Source: Microbacterium sp.
GTDB taxonomy: Bacteria; Actinomycetota; Actinomycetes; Actinomycetales; Microbacteriaceae
Assembly: GCA_013823625.1 (NCBI GenBank)
Contig: PNMM01000002.1
Coordinates: forward strand, 248,001-312,000
Direction of reading: 5' to 3'
Length of the DNA: 64,000 bases
Shown here: positions 25,222 to 35,607 of the stretch, in pieces
Numbering within the stretch: the first letter of the stretch is position 1
Layout of the letters: each line of letters begins with the position of its first letter
Translations under genes and position numbers: made by a program
Notes under the pieces: generated by a model
Told to the model about the DNA's origin: nothing
The model's input: the letters and a program-made list of their open reading frames with translations, nothing else
The model's database searches: none

Positions 25222-25914
25222 ATGGCTGACGGACCCAAGATTCTCATCGTTGACGATGAACCGAACATTCGCGACCTGCTCACCACGAGCCTGCGCTTCG
25301 CCGGCTTTGCCGTGCGCGCCGTCGGCAACGGGGCCCAGGCCATCTCGGCCGTGCTCGAAGAAGAGCCCGACCTCATCATTCTTGACGTCATGTTGCCCGA
25401 CATCAACGGCTTCGGCGTGACGAAACGACTGCGGTCGAGCGGCTACACGAGCCCCATCCTCTTCTTGACGGCGAAAGACGACACCGACGACAAGATCATG
25501 GGCCTAACGGTCGGCGGTGACGACTACGTCACGAAGCCCTTCAGCCTCGACGAGATCGTCGCGCGCATCAAGGCGATTCTACGCCGCACGATGCAAGAAG
25601 AAGACGACTCGGTCATTCGCACGGGCGACCTCACGATGGACCAAGACACGCACGAGGTCACGGTCGGCGACGAGGTCATCGAGCTCAGCCCCACCGAGTT
25701 CAAGCTGCTGCGCTACCTCATGCTCAACCCCAACCGCGTGCTGTCGAAAGCGCAGATTCTCGACCACGTGTGGGAATACGACTTCAACGGCGACGCCGGC
25801 ATCGTCGAGAGCTACATCTCGTACCTGCGCCGCAAGCTCGACCCGCACACCGACGAACCGATCATCCAGACGAAGCGCGGCTTCGGCTACATGCTCAAGG
25901 CCGCCAAGGCCTAG
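25222..25914 (+). CDS. OmpR-family response regulator
   Basis: A 230-residue regulator. The receiver domain has the acidic pocket IVDDEPN near residue 10, the phospho-acceptor Asp in LIILDVMLPD near 55, Thr in FLTAKDD near 85 and Lys in VTKPFS near 106. The winged-helix DNA-binding domain (LSPTEFKLLRYLMLNPNRVL through TKRGFGYML) is typical of PhoB/OmpR. It pairs with the histidine kinase that begins 28 bases later. The signal is unknown. The ATG at 25222 gives a normal receiver start. Confidence 0.9.
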   Translation: MADGPKILIVDDEPNIRDLLTTSLRFAGFAVRAVGNGAQAISAVLEEEPDLIILDVMLPDINGFGVTKRLRSSGYTSPILFLTAKDDTDDKIMGLTVGGDDYVTKPFSLDEIVARIKAILRRTMQEEDDSVIRTGDLTMDQDTHEVTVGDEVIELSPTEFKLLRYLMLNPNRVLSKAQILDHVWEYDFNGDAGIVESYISYLRRKLDPHTDEPIIQTKRGFGYMLKAAKA

Positions 25915-25941
25915 CGGGGTTTCGCGAGAACGGCGAACTCC

Positions 25942-27663
25942 GTGCACGAGCAGGTGACGCAGTGGTGGGAGTCGATCTCGCTACGGTCGAAGATCACCGG
26001 CGTCACCGTCTTCGTCGTGACGCTCGGTCTGCTCGTCGTCGGCATCGGCACCCTCACGGTGCTGCAACGCACGCTCATTGACGAGGTTGACCGACAGATC
26101 AATCAGGCAGCGGATGACCTGCCCGAGTCATTCGCCGTCGACGAGTTCGACTCGTTCGACGAGCTGACCCCGTCGATCTTCTCGAACCCGTTCTACTTCG
26201 GGGCCGTTGACGCTGACGGCGTGCTCATCGACGACAACGTGAGCGACGACAGCCGCCCGCAAGCGCCCGACATCACGCGATTGACGAGTGAGTTCGTCGG
26301 CGAGCTCGAGGGCGGCCTGACGGTCACGAGCACCGATCGCACGACACAGTGGCGCATCATCACGTTTCCGCTGAAGGTTACCAACTCTGAGACGGGCGAA
26401 AGCACCGAGGCCACGCTGCTCATCGGGGCCGACCTGGGCGACGCCAACGCCATCATCGGCTCATTCGCCTCGGTCTTCTTGGGCTTCGGTCTCGTCGTCG
26501 TCATTTTGAGCGCGGCCATCACGCGCATGCTCGTGACCTCAACCTTTCGCCCCTTGCGCGATGTCGAAGCCACGGCCGCCCGCTTCGCGAGCGGCGACTT
26601 TAGTCAGCGGCTCGGCGGGGCGACCCCCAACACCGAGGTCGGGCGCCTCAATCGCTCGCTCAACGCCATGCTCAGCCGCATTGACCGCGCCTTCGCCGAC
26701 CGCGCGGCAACCATCTCGCAAATGCGTCGCTTCGTCGGCGACGCAAGCCACGAATTGCGCACTCCCCTCGTCTCGGTGCGCGGCTACGCCGAGCTCTATC
26801 GCATGGGCGCTCTCGACTCTGCCGACGACGTCGCCCAGGCGATGCAGCGCATCGAGAAAGAGGCGATTCGCATGGGGGCGCTCGTGAGCGACCTGCTCGA
26901 GCTCGCGCGACTCGACGAGTCACGGCCGCTCGAACTCGCTCCCGTCGACCTCGTTCCCGTCGCGCGCGATGCGGCTCTCGACGCCATGGCGAGTTCACCC
27001 GATCGCGACGTGACCGTCGTGCTGGCCGACGCCTCGACGGCGTCCGATGCGGCGACGACGGATGCTGAGCTCACCCACTCCGTGCCGATCAGCAGCCCCG
27101 AGCCCACCGGTCGGCTCGCGAGCTCGGCCTTCGCGCGGCTGCGCGGCCTGCGCGCTCGGCGGCCTGCCGAGAGCATCCCGAGCCCGATTCTTGATGAGAC
27201 GCCCCAACTGCCCGTCGAGGCAATCGTGCTCGGCGAAGAAAACAAGATTCGCCAGGTCATCACCAATCTCATGGGCAACGCCATGCGCTTCTCGCCGGCC
27301 GGTTCGCCGATCGAACTCGTCGTGGGAGTCGACAGCGCCCAGGGCATGGCGACCGTTGCGGTCGTTGACCACGGCGACGGTATTCCGGCCCAGCTGAAAG
27401 AGCGCATCTTCGAGCGGTTCTTCCGCGCCGATTCGTCGCGCGCTCGCGACACGGGCGGCTCGGGCTTGGGCCTCGCCATTGTGGCCTCGATCGTCGCGCT
27501 ACACGGCGGTTCGGTTGCCGTGCTCGACACTCCCGGAGGCGGCGCGACGTTCCAGGTGTCGCTGCCGCTCGCGTCGAGCTCACCGCTCCTCCCCACCGCG
27601 GCGACGACAACGGATGCCGCGCTCGAGCAGAGCGCCGCAGCACCCTCGCCCGCCGAGGCCTAG
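25942..27663 (+). CDS. HAMP-containing sensor histidine kinase
   Basis: A 573-residue membrane kinase. Membrane helices lie near residues 19-41 and 172-194 and bracket an acidic extracytoplasmic sensor of about 130 residues. A HAMP segment follows (FRPLRDVEATAARFASGDF), then the HisKA box FVGDASHELRTPL with His 270, and the ATPase domain with an N-box (NLMGNAMRFS) and G-boxes (VDHGDGIP, GSGLGLAIV). An Ala/Ser-rich insert of about 70 residues, predicted disordered, lies between HisKA and ATPase parts. The start is GTG. It forms the partner of the preceding regulator. Confidence 0.9.
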   Translation: MHEQVTQWWESISLRSKITGVTVFVVTLGLLVVGIGTLTVLQRTLIDEVDRQINQAADDLPESFAVDEFDSFDELTPSIFSNPFYFGAVDADGVLIDDNVSDDSRPQAPDITRLTSEFVGELEGGLTVTSTDRTTQWRIITFPLKVTNSETGESTEATLLIGADLGDANAIIGSFASVFLGFGLVVVILSAAITRMLVTSTFRPLRDVEATAARFASGDFSQRLGGATPNTEVGRLNRSLNAMLSRIDRAFADRAATISQMRRFVGDASHELRTPLVSVRGYAELYRMGALDSADDVAQAMQRIEKEAIRMGALVSDLLELARLDESRPLELAPVDLVPVARDAALDAMASSPDRDVTVVLADASTASDAATTDAELTHSVPISSPEPTGRLASSAFARLRGLRARRPAESIPSPILDETPQLPVEAIVLGEENKIRQVITNLMGNAMRFSPAGSPIELVVGVDSAQGMATVAVVDHGDGIPAQLKERIFERFFRADSSRARDTGGSGLGLAIVASIVALHGGSVAVLDTPGGGATFQVSLPLASSSPLLPTAATTTDAALEQSAAAPSPAEA

Positions 27664-27710
27664 CCTGCCGCCGACGCCGGGCAACCGCCCCGGCGCGGAG
27701 GGAGAGCACC

Positions 27711-28001
27711 ATGACGCGCTACCAGGTCGACAGCGAGGCGGTCATTGCCGCCACGGCCGCCACCCGAGGATCGATCGGCCGATTGCAAGCCGAAGCGGCG
27801 GGCTTGCAGGGCAATCTCGCGGGGCTGCAGAACACGTGGAGCGGTTCGGCTGCCACGGCCTTTCAGGGGCTCGTGGGCGAGTGGATGGCCGCCTACCAGC
27901 GCGTCGAGCAGACGCTCACCGCCATCAACGAAGCCCTTGCGCACGCCGGCCAGGGCTATGCCGAAGTCGAGCAGCAAGCGGCCCGCATGTTCATGCGCTA
28001 G
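27711..28001 (+). CDS. WXG100 family (ESAT-6-like) protein
   Basis: A 96-residue helical-hairpin protein with the central WSG turn (NTWSGSAATAF, around residue 43) and the spacing of WXG100 proteins. These are usually exported as dimers by type VII (ESX) secretion. GGAGGGAG lies just before the ATG. No second WXG100 gene or EccC ATPase is nearby, so it is a solo copy whose export machinery, if any, lies elsewhere. It follows the histidine kinase gene by 47 bases. Confidence 0.85.
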   Translation: MTRYQVDSEAVIAATAATRGSIGRLQAEAAGLQGNLAGLQNTWSGSAATAFQGLVGEWMAAYQRVEQTLTAINEALAHAGQGYAEVEQQAARMFMR

Positions 28002-28026
28002 TCGCGCTCGCGTTTAGGGTGGGGGC

Positions 28027-28359
28027 GTGACGACCGATTCGACCTCCGCCCCCACCGACGCCGTGTTCAGCCACGACATTGTGGCCGCCGTGCTGCACCA
28101 CATGAACGACGACCACGCTGCCGACAACCTGCTCATCGCTCGCGCCTTTGGCACGCGTGACGCCGACGCGGCCCACATGGTGCACCTCGACGGCCTCGCG
28201 GGGCACTGGGTCTACACCGTGGGCGATTCCTCGGAGCACGCGCTGCGGGTCGAGTGGTCGCAGCCGATCAGCGAGCGCGCCGAGATTCGACGCGAGATCG
28301 TCGTGCTCTACGACCGCGCGTGCGCCACGCTCGGGGTCGAGCCGCGCCCGCACGACTAA
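28027..28359 (+). CDS. DUF2470 domain protein
   Basis: A 110-residue protein with the DUF2470 signature: VAAVLHHMNDDHAADNLLIA, followed by MVHLDGLAGHW and a C-terminal helix (EIRREIVVLYDRA). The domain also occurs as the C-terminal part of heme-utilising proteins of the HugZ kind, and solo copies sit beside heme oxygenase genes, as here. A role in heme or iron handling is inferred from this context. The start is GTG at 28027. The DtxR-type box downstream belongs to the next gene. Confidence 0.8.
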   Translation: MTTDSTSAPTDAVFSHDIVAAVLHHMNDDHAADNLLIARAFGTRDADAAHMVHLDGLAGHWVYTVGDSSEHALRVEWSQPISERAEIRREIVVLYDRACATLGVEPRPHD

Positions 28360-28410
28360 GAGTGCTCTGACAACCGCACCGCCGAGTGCCATCGACGTGC
28401 GCCGTCGTAG

Positions 28411-28429
28411 TAAGGTAAGCCTTACTTGA
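28411..28429 (+). promoter_or_regulatory. DtxR/IdeR-type iron box before heme oxygenase
   Basis: TAAGGTAAGCCTTACTTGA is a near-palindrome that closely matches the DtxR/IdeR operator consensus (TTAGGTTAGCCTAACCTAA). It lies 15 bases upstream of the heme oxygenase start, so repressor bound with Fe(II) would block that promoter or its leader. The regulator itself is encoded at 14646-15335. Confidence 0.85.
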
Positions 28430-28444
28430 CCCACGAGGAGCACG

Positions 28445-29152
28445 ATGTCTGCCGCCACCGACACCGCACCCGATTCGACCGCCGCGGGCGCGCCCTTGGG
28501 CACCGGCACGGCCGACGCAGTGCCGTTCTCTCGACTCGTGCGCGAGCGCAGCGGCGCCCACCACGGTTCGAGCGAAAGCGCGAGCTTCATGACCGAGCTC
28601 ATGGCCGGGCGCGCCACTCTCGATGACTACACGGCCCTCGTCGTGCAGCACTGGGCCATCTACGAGGCGCTCGAGGGCGCCGCGGATGCTTTGCGCGAGC
28701 ATCCCGAGGTGGCACCGTTTCTCTCGGCCGACCTCGACCGGCTGCCGTCGCTCGAACGCGACCTAGCCGCACTGCTCGGCGTCGACTGGCAGGATCACCT
28801 CGAGCTCGTGCCCGCCACCGTCGACTATGCCGCCCGCATTCGCGAGGTTGCCGCCGAGTGGCCCGCGGGCTTCGTGGCTCACCACTACACGCGCTACCTC
28901 GGCGACCTCTCGGGCGGCATTCACATTGGTCGAGTCGTGTCGCGCCAGTTCGGGTTTGAGCCGGGTGGGGCGGGTGCGTCGTTCTACCATTTCGAGCGCA
29001 TTACCGATCCGACCGCATTCAAAGACGGCTACCGGGCCCAGCTCGACGCGGCCCCGTGGGCGCCTGAGGAGGCCGAGCGCGTCGTCGCCGAGGTGCTCAG
29101 CGCCTACGACCGCAACACCCTGATCTTCGAACAGCTGGCCGCGCGCGGCTAA
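28445..29152 (+). CDS. hmuO: Biliverdin-producing heme oxygenase
   Basis: A 235-residue enzyme that opens heme to biliverdin, CO and Fe(II). The proximal heme His lies in SGAHHGSSESASFM near residue 37, and the distal-helix motif YLGDLSGGIHIGR near 155 is diagnostic. The length is usual for bacterial HO with a 25-residue acidic N-terminal lead. GGAGCACG precedes the ATG. An iron box lies immediately upstream, and an intrinsic terminator follows. It works with the heme uptake proteins HmuT and HtaA encoded at 33-36 kb. Confidence 0.93.
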   Translation: MSAATDTAPDSTAAGAPLGTGTADAVPFSRLVRERSGAHHGSSESASFMTELMAGRATLDDYTALVVQHWAIYEALEGAADALREHPEVAPFLSADLDRLPSLERDLAALLGVDWQDHLELVPATVDYAARIREVAAEWPAGFVAHHYTRYLGDLSGGIHIGRVVSRQFGFEPGGAGASFYHFERITDPTAFKDGYRAQLDAAPWAPEEAERVVAEVLSAYDRNTLIFEQLAARG

Positions 29153-29176
29153 GCGGAGCACTCTCGCGGCACGCAG

Positions 29177-29213
29177 AACGGGGCGGCTCCCCGAAGGGAA
29201 CCGCCCCGTTTCT
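29177..29213. terminator. Bidirectional intrinsic terminator between hmuO and groL
   Basis: AACGGGGCGG at 29177-29186 pairs with CCGCCCCGTT at 29201-29210, extended inward by CTCCC/GGGAA with one mismatch and a CGAA loop. A short T-run follows on the plus strand. It lies between the convergent hmuO and groL genes and can serve both. Confidence 0.85.
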
Positions 29214-29249
29214 GTGCGTGCGCGAGAGTGCCGCACGCGGTGACGCGGA

Positions 29250-30946
<1,697 letters not shown>

Positions 30947-30952
30947 ACGATT

Positions 30953-30979
30953 CTGGCACTCGCGGGTGTCGAGTGCAAG
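30953..30979 (-). promoter_or_regulatory. Second, degenerate CIRCE operator
   Basis: CTGGCACTC, nine bases, then GAGTGCAAG. It keeps the GCACTC-N9-GAGTGC core of CIRCE and lies 6 bases beyond the first copy. Tandem CIRCE sites are known before some actinobacterial groEL genes and give tighter HrcA repression. Confidence 0.8.
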
Positions 30980-31029
30980 CCACCAGAGCCGTGCATCCGG
31001 CCAGAGCGTGCGAGACCGCGAACCCGGTG

Positions 31030-32061
31030 CTATCGGAACGACAACGAGCCGCCGAGCGGCACGAGTTCGACCCAGGTGTTGCCGGGGGCCAACCGCACGG
31101 CAACGCCGTTGGCGTCGAGCAATCGAATGGGCGCCGTCATCGAGGCCTTCGACCAGGTGGCGGGCACGGTTGCCCCGCCCGTCGAAATCCAAGCCTGGCC
31201 CGAGCCGATGAGCTGTGTGGTCGGGATGCTCTGGATCACCTGCACCGGAACCCTCAGCACCACGACGTTGACGGCGGCCAACTGCGCGCCGGTGGCGTCG
31301 GTGTCGGGAGCGCCGCCCGTCTGCAGGCGAAGCCACCGCTCACTCGCGGCATCCCAGTTCCACGACGGTGCGCTCGCGCTGCCGAATCGCATGTCCATGC
31401 CCGCCATGGGGGTTCCGTCTTTGGTGGCCGTTGCCGCCGCAATACTCTCGGCAAAGGCGAACTGCTGCACGGGCGCGGCACGGTCGAGGTGTTGGGCGAT
31501 GACCTGGGGGGCCTTGACGAGAACGTTGTGCGGAGCATCCGCGTTATCACCGCGAAAGAACGTTTCGTCGGTGTCGCGCTGACCGTGGATGGCGTTGTAC
31601 ACGGGGGCTGCGCGCATCATCTCGACGAAACGGCTTTGGCCGCCCGAGTAGGCGACGATTCCGCCGAGCGGAGAAATGATGTCGGGGTCCATCGGGCGAA
31701 TCGAGCGCACGGGCCCGATCACGTCGGGCACGTCAGAGTGCCACACGGCGACATACCGCGTGAGGCCGCCCTCGACGAGTTCTTCGAACACGATGTCGGT
31801 GCGCTCGAGCCCGATCTGCGGGCGAGCGTCGGGATGGTTGTCGACCTTCGCTGCGAGCGACGGTGCGGTGAGTGCGCCCACCTCGATTTGCTCTCCCGTG
31901 AGGGGCGCGATGCCATAGGCGGGAGGAGCTTCGTAGGTCGACACGAACGACGGCGCGACAGTCGGGTTCGGCATGACCTCGCTCGTCGTGCAACCGCCGA
32001 GCACCACGAGAGCGGCGCCCAGGGCGCCGATACTCACACTGCGGATGCTCGCGCGACTCAT
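31030..32061 (-). CDS. DUF3048 domain lipoprotein (YerB-like)
   Basis: A 343-residue protein. The signal peptide ends in the lipobox VLGGC near residue 24, so it is probably lipid-anchored outside the membrane. The DUF3048 hallmarks follow: PLTGEQI, AAKVDNHPDARPQIGL, DIVFEELVEGGLTRY, IGPVRSIRP and a C-terminal domain with GNTWVELVP. YerB of Bacillus is the best-known relative; its role is unclear. It is convergent with nothing and lies downstream of the groL promoter region on the same strand. It may be a monocistronic gene. Confidence 0.85.
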   Translation of the reverse strand: MSRASIRSVSIGALGAALVVLGGCTTSEVMPNPTVAPSFVSTYEAPPAYGIAPLTGEQIEVGALTAPSLAAKVDNHPDARPQIGLERTDIVFEELVEGGLTRYVAVWHSDVPDVIGPVRSIRPMDPDIISPLGGIVAYSGGQSRFVEMMRAAPVYNAIHGQRDTDETFFRGDNADAPHNVLVKAPQVIAQHLDRAAPVQQFAFAESIAAATATKDGTPMAGMDMRFGSASAPSWNWDAASERWLRLQTGGAPDTDATGAQLAAVNVVVLRVPVQVIQSIPTTQLIGSGQAWISTGGATVPATWSKASMTAPIRLLDANGVAVRLAPGNTWVELVPLGGSLSFR

Positions 32062-32123
32062 GGCGTCACCTTAGCCCGCAGAGCGCGACTCGCGAAGGCG
32101 GTGCAGCGGTGAGCCGAAAGCCG

Positions 32124-32327
32124 TCAGGCGACGCGAACGCCTTCGGCCTGCGGGCCTTTGGTTCCCGTGCCGATCTCGAACGTGACCGGCTGGCCTTCTT
32201 CGAGAACCTTGTAGCCGGGCATATCGATAGCGCTGTAGTGCACGAAAACGTCACTCTCGCCACCGTCAAGAGTGATGAAGCCGAAGCCTTTTTCGGCGTT
32301 GAACCACTTCACGGTTCCATTGGGCAT
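32124..32327 (-). CDS. cspA: CspA-family cold-shock protein
   Basis: A 67-residue single cold-shock domain with [15 protein letters not shown] (RNP1) and DVFVHYSAI (RNP2). It binds single-stranded nucleic acid and acts as an RNA chaperone. The ATG at 32327 is preceded by AAGGAG; a longer in-frame start is unlikely. It is the standard form, unlike the extended paralogue at 18827-19207. Confidence 0.93.
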   Translation of the reverse strand: MPNGTVKWFNAEKGFGFITLDGGESDVFVHYSAIDMPGYKVLEEGQPVTFEIGTGTKGPQAEGVRVA

Positions 32328-32450
32328 TGCGGGGCTCCTTGTGGCCGGGGATTCCGTGAGAATACCCACCACTCCGGCCCGCATCCAGGCCTTTTCGGGC
32401 TCTGGTCGCGACGTTTTACCGACGCGAAACGCCCCCGTAACGCAAGCGGC

Positions 32451-33032
32451 CTACGGAGCGGCGATCGCGGCGAAATCAGCGCCCAGCACGACCGTGATGG
32501 GCGCGCCCGGGAAGGCATCAGAGAGCTCGATCGCTCCGACGCCGAGCAACTGAGCCATGCCCAGAGCAACACCTTCGCGCGTCGCGTCGTTGTAGAAGAT
32601 GACGGTCTCGGTGAGATCGGTTTGCGCCGCCGAGGTCACGGTGCCCACGGGCCACCCGGGTACGGTCAGCAAGTCGCGCGCGGCCGCCCCCAAGCCGTCG
32701 ACCTCGGTGCCGTTGAGCACCGTGATGATGAACCCGGCGGGCAACTGGGCGAGAGCCGGATCCGTGATCGGCTCGACCGAGGGCGTCGGCGAGGGAGACT
32801 CGGTCGGAGTGGGCATGGGCTCGGCGGTGCCGAACCCGGGCAGCTCAAAGTTCACGCGGTCGCTGATAAGTGACAGACCGTAGAGCCCGCCCACGACGAG
32901 CGCGCCCGTCGCGAGGGCAGCCCACGCGAAAGCGATCCACCCACGCCCGCGAGGGCGGGGCGCTCGGTGCGCGCCAACCCGTCCGAGCGAGGAGGGAATC
33001 TCGTCGAAACGATCAGGGGTGTACTCGGCCAT
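32451..33032 (-). CDS. LytR C-terminal domain membrane protein
   Basis: A 193-residue protein with a 45-residue cytosolic lead, one membrane helix (WIAFAWAALATGALVVGGLY), a Pro/Thr/Ser/Glu-rich linker (PMPTPTESPSPTPS) and a LytR_C domain that begins FIITVLNGTEVDGLGAAA. Such proteins lack the catalytic LCP domain, so they may bind wall polymers or assist LCP enzymes. A DUF3263 gene lies immediately upstream on the same strand, a conserved pairing in actinobacteria. An earlier start exists but would overlap that gene. Confidence 0.82.
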   Translation of the reverse strand: MAEYTPDRFDEIPSSLGRVGAHRAPRPRGRGWIAFAWAALATGALVVGGLYGLSLISDRVNFELPGFGTAEPMPTPTESPSPTPSVEPITDPALAQLPAGFIITVLNGTEVDGLGAAARDLLTVPGWPVGTVTSAAQTDLTETVIFYNDATREGVALGMAQLLGVGAIELSDAFPGAPITVVLGADFAAIAAP

Positions 33033-33060
33033 CGTGATGATGCCTTCCGCAGGTGGGGTC

Positions 33061-33333
33061 TCAGGCTGCGCCGTCGGCGCTCGCACGTCGTGTGCGTCGC
33101 CGTTCTGCGCGATCATCGCGCACGTCGAGCAGTCGACCCACGAGAACGGGGTCGTACCGCACGGCGACCTCGGTGTCGATCACGGCGTTCAACACTTGAT
33201 AGTACCGGGCCGGAGTCCAGCCGAACTCGCGGCGGATGCCGAGCTCTTTCGCTCCGCTGTGACCCCACCACGTGCGCTCGAACTCGAGCACGCGTTGTGC
33301 GCGCTCGTCGAGGGAGGTGGCGGGAGCATCCAT
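33061..33333 (-). CDS. DUF3263 domain protein
   Basis: A 90-residue protein with the DUF3263 core: RVLEFERTWWGHSGAKELGI, FGWTPARYYQVLNAVID and PVLVGRLLDVRD. The helix-turn-helix-like pattern suggests DNA binding, but the family is uncharacterised. It sits 28 bases upstream of the LytR_C gene, as in many actinobacteria. The C-terminal 20 residues are basic and probably disordered. Confidence 0.85.
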   Translation of the reverse strand: MDAPATSLDERAQRVLEFERTWWGHSGAKELGIRREFGWTPARYYQVLNAVIDTEVAVRYDPVLVGRLLDVRDDRAERRRTRRASADGAA

Positions 33334-33433
33334 AGGTCACCAGGGTAGAACGCGAGGACCTTCGGCCCTAGGCGGCTCGCGGGGGCTGCGGCATGCTCAC
33401 AAGCGGGCGCCCACCTGCCGCACAGCGACGCGG

Positions 33434-33452
33434 GTTAGGCTTGCCTAACTCA
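33434..33452 (+). promoter_or_regulatory. DtxR/IdeR-type iron box before hmuT
   Basis: GTTAGGCTTGCCTAACTCA has an inverted pair TTAGGC/GCCTAA, matching the core of the DtxR operator. It lies about 34 bases before the hmuT start, so the heme-binding lipoprotein should be iron-repressed together with hmuO. Confidence 0.85.
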
Positions 33453-33485
33453 CCCAGAGCCGACTCTCGATCGACCGGAACCGTC

Positions 33486-34610
33486 ATGACCCGCCAGCCC
33501 CCTCGCCGCGCGCGCTCGCGCACCGCGGCAACGGTGGTCGCTGCACTGGCCGCACTGACGATGCTTGCCGGATGCTCGGTCTCACCCCCCTCATCGAGCG
33601 CCGAGCCCACGGCTCCCGTGGGCCCGCGCGTTCCCCTGAGCGAGCTCGTCGTGGCCGAGAACCCGCGCGACCTCACCGGACCGTCGACGGCGCTCATCGA
33701 GTCGAGCGCCATCGTGCCCGTGGCCACCGACCCCGCGCAGGCACTGCCCGTCACGGTCGTGTCGCGCGACCTCGACGGTGACCGCGACGTCGTGGTGACC
33801 GATGCCAGTCGCATTCTGCCGCTCGACATTGCGGGCTCGATCGCGGCCACGGTCTTCGCGCTGGGCTTCGGCGACGACGTGGTCGGGCGCGACATCTCGA
33901 CGACGTTTCCTGAAGCCGACGGCTTGCCGATCGTCACGAGCAGTGGCCACGCCATCAGCAGCGAAGCCGTGCTGGCCCTTCGCCCGACTCTCGTGATCAC
34001 CGACGGCACGGTCGGGCCGACCGACGTCGTGCTGCAGTTGCGCGACGCCGGCGTGACGGTGGTTTACGTGGATGCCGAACCCGGCTTGAGCGCCCCCGCC
34101 GAGTTGGCGCGGCAAGTGTCGGCCGCGCTGGGTTCGCCCGAGACGGGCGAGCTGCTCGCCGAGCGTCTCGACCAGGAGCTCGCCGAGGTACTCACCGCGA
34201 TCGAGTCGATCCGCCCTGACGACCCGGCTGATCGCGTGCGCATTCTGTTTCTCTACCTGCGCGGCGCCTCGGGCATCTACTACCTCTTTGGCGAAGAGTC
34301 GGGCGCCGACGAGCTCATCGAAGGGCTCGGCGGCATCGACGTGGCGGGTGAGATCGGCTGGGCCGGCCTGCGGCCCATGACCGACGAAGCCCTTGTCGCG
34401 GCGAACCCCGACCTCATCCTGGTCATGACCGGGGGCCTCGACAGCGTGGGCGGCGTCGACGGCCTGCTCGCCGAGAAGCCCGCGGTCGGCCTCACGCGTG
34501 CGGGCGAGACCCGGCGGTTCGTCGACATGGACGACGGCGAAGTGCTGAGCTTCGGCCCGCGCACGCCCGCGGTGCTCGACGCGCTTGCCCGGGCAATCTA
34601 TTCCCCCTGA
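33486..34610 (+). CDS. hmuT: Heme ABC transporter substrate-binding lipoprotein
   Basis: A 374-residue periplasmic-type binding protein of the BtuF/HmuT fold. An N-terminal signal ends in the lipobox MLAGC near residue 27. Two Rossmann-like lobes follow, including RILPLDIAGSIAATVFALGF, then a central helix and a C-terminal lobe with YYLFGEESGADELIEGLGG. HmuT delivers heme to the HmuUV permease. No permease or ATPase gene is adjacent in the window. A DtxR-type box precedes it. Its 3' end overlaps the convergent DUF2332 gene by 13 bases. Confidence 0.85.
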   Translation: MTRQPPRRARSRTAATVVAALAALTMLAGCSVSPPSSSAEPTAPVGPRVPLSELVVAENPRDLTGPSTALIESSAIVPVATDPAQALPVTVVSRDLDGDRDVVVTDASRILPLDIAGSIAATVFALGFGDDVVGRDISTTFPEADGLPIVTSSGHAISSEAVLALRPTLVITDGTVGPTDVVLQLRDAGVTVVYVDAEPGLSAPAELARQVSAALGSPETGELLAERLDQELAEVLTAIESIRPDDPADRVRILFLYLRGASGIYYLFGEESGADELIEGLGGIDVAGEIGWAGLRPMTDEALVAANPDLILVMTGGLDSVGGVDGLLAEKPAVGLTRAGETRRFVDMDDGEVLSFGPRTPAVLDALARAIYSP

Positions 34611-35581
34611 CGGGCCACCCAGCGGTCGATAACGTCCCCGTGCGGTGACACCACCGCGAGCGCACGACCGTCACGACTCAGCACGAAGTCATCGTCGGCC
34701 CCGGGCAGCAGTGCATCGGCGCTCGCGCCGATCTCGGGCAACACGCGACGACCGTCGAGCGACACCCAGTGTCCCGGCAACTCGGCGACCGCGGCCGTAA
34801 ACCGCGCACGGTCGGCGGGCGAGAGGTAGACGAGCACGGCCGGGCTCGCGACGACGAGCGTGGCATCGTGCGGGGCGTGGGCGGCGAGCGCCGCGAGCCC
34901 GTCGACCGCGTCACCCGCGACGAGGTGGGGCACATGCTCGCGCGCAATCGCGATGGCCGCGTCGAGTTGCGCCGCGCGCTCGCGCTCTTCGGGCCAGATG
35001 AGCGTGCGCAGCCATCGCTCATCGTCGGCGTTCGAGAGCCGCAGCGGGCTGCGCTCGAGCCCCGCGCGCCAGACGATGTCGGGCATCGTCGTGGGCACCG
35101 GCACGCCCGCTCCGAGCGTGCAGCGCAGCTCGAGCGTCGACGCGCCCTCGAGCGGATCCACGCGGTGCTCGACTCCATCAACGTCGACAAAGACGTGGCT
35201 GTAGTGGTCAACGAGCAGACCGAGGCCGGCCGATGCTCCGACTTCGAGCAGGGCAATCGGGCCGTGAATACCCTGCAGGGCCGCGAGCAAGGGCGCCGTA
35301 CGGCGCGGGTCGTTCGTTTGCGTGGCGCGTTGACGCGCGATCTGGGCCACGGCATCCCATTCGCCTTCGAGCCACGCGCGAATGTCGCCGCTCGCTGCGA
35401 GACCCGAGTACCGCGCGGCACTGAGCACGAGCACGGGTTGCCGGTCAGCGACGGGCAGGGTGTCGATGAGGGCGAGGCACTCATCGTCGTCGGCGATCGC
35501 GAGCGACCACGCAGCGTAGGTGCGCGACCGAGGGGCCGCCTCGCGGGCGAAGCGCCGGTACCGTTCAGCGGTCGTGCTCAC
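34598..35581 (-). CDS. DUF2332 family protein
   Basis: A 327-residue protein. It has the DUF2332 pattern: an N-terminal helical bundle (ERYRRFAREAAPRSRTYAAW), ARYSGLAASGD, then ALLEVGASAGLGLL, which resembles a methyltransferase-like glycine loop, and a C-terminal VVASPAVLVYLSPADRARF strand-helix unit. The function is unknown; a Rossmann-type fold that binds a nucleotide cofactor is possible. It is a single gene, convergent with hmuT. Confidence 0.8.
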   Translation of the reverse strand: MSTTAERYRRFAREAAPRSRTYAAWSLAIADDDECLALIDTLPVADRQPVLVLSAARYSGLAASGDIRAWLEGEWDAVAQIARQRATQTNDPRRTAPLLAALQGIHGPIALLEVGASAGLGLLVDHYSHVFVDVDGVEHRVDPLEGASTLELRCTLGAGVPVPTTMPDIVWRAGLERSPLRLSNADDERWLRTLIWPEERERAAQLDAAIAIAREHVPHLVAGDAVDGLAALAAHAPHDATLVVASPAVLVYLSPADRARFTAAVAELPGHWVSLDGRRVLPEIGASADALLPGADDDFVLSRDGRALAVVSPHGDVIDRWVARQGE

Positions 35582-35607
35582 GGTGCCATCGTGCCACCGA
35601 GGCGGCG

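Noticed and set aside
32390-32445. Third copy of the 65-base palindromic repeat
   Set aside because: Some resemblance (GGTCGCGACG, CGCGAAACGC) but the paired ends are not preserved and the match could be chance.
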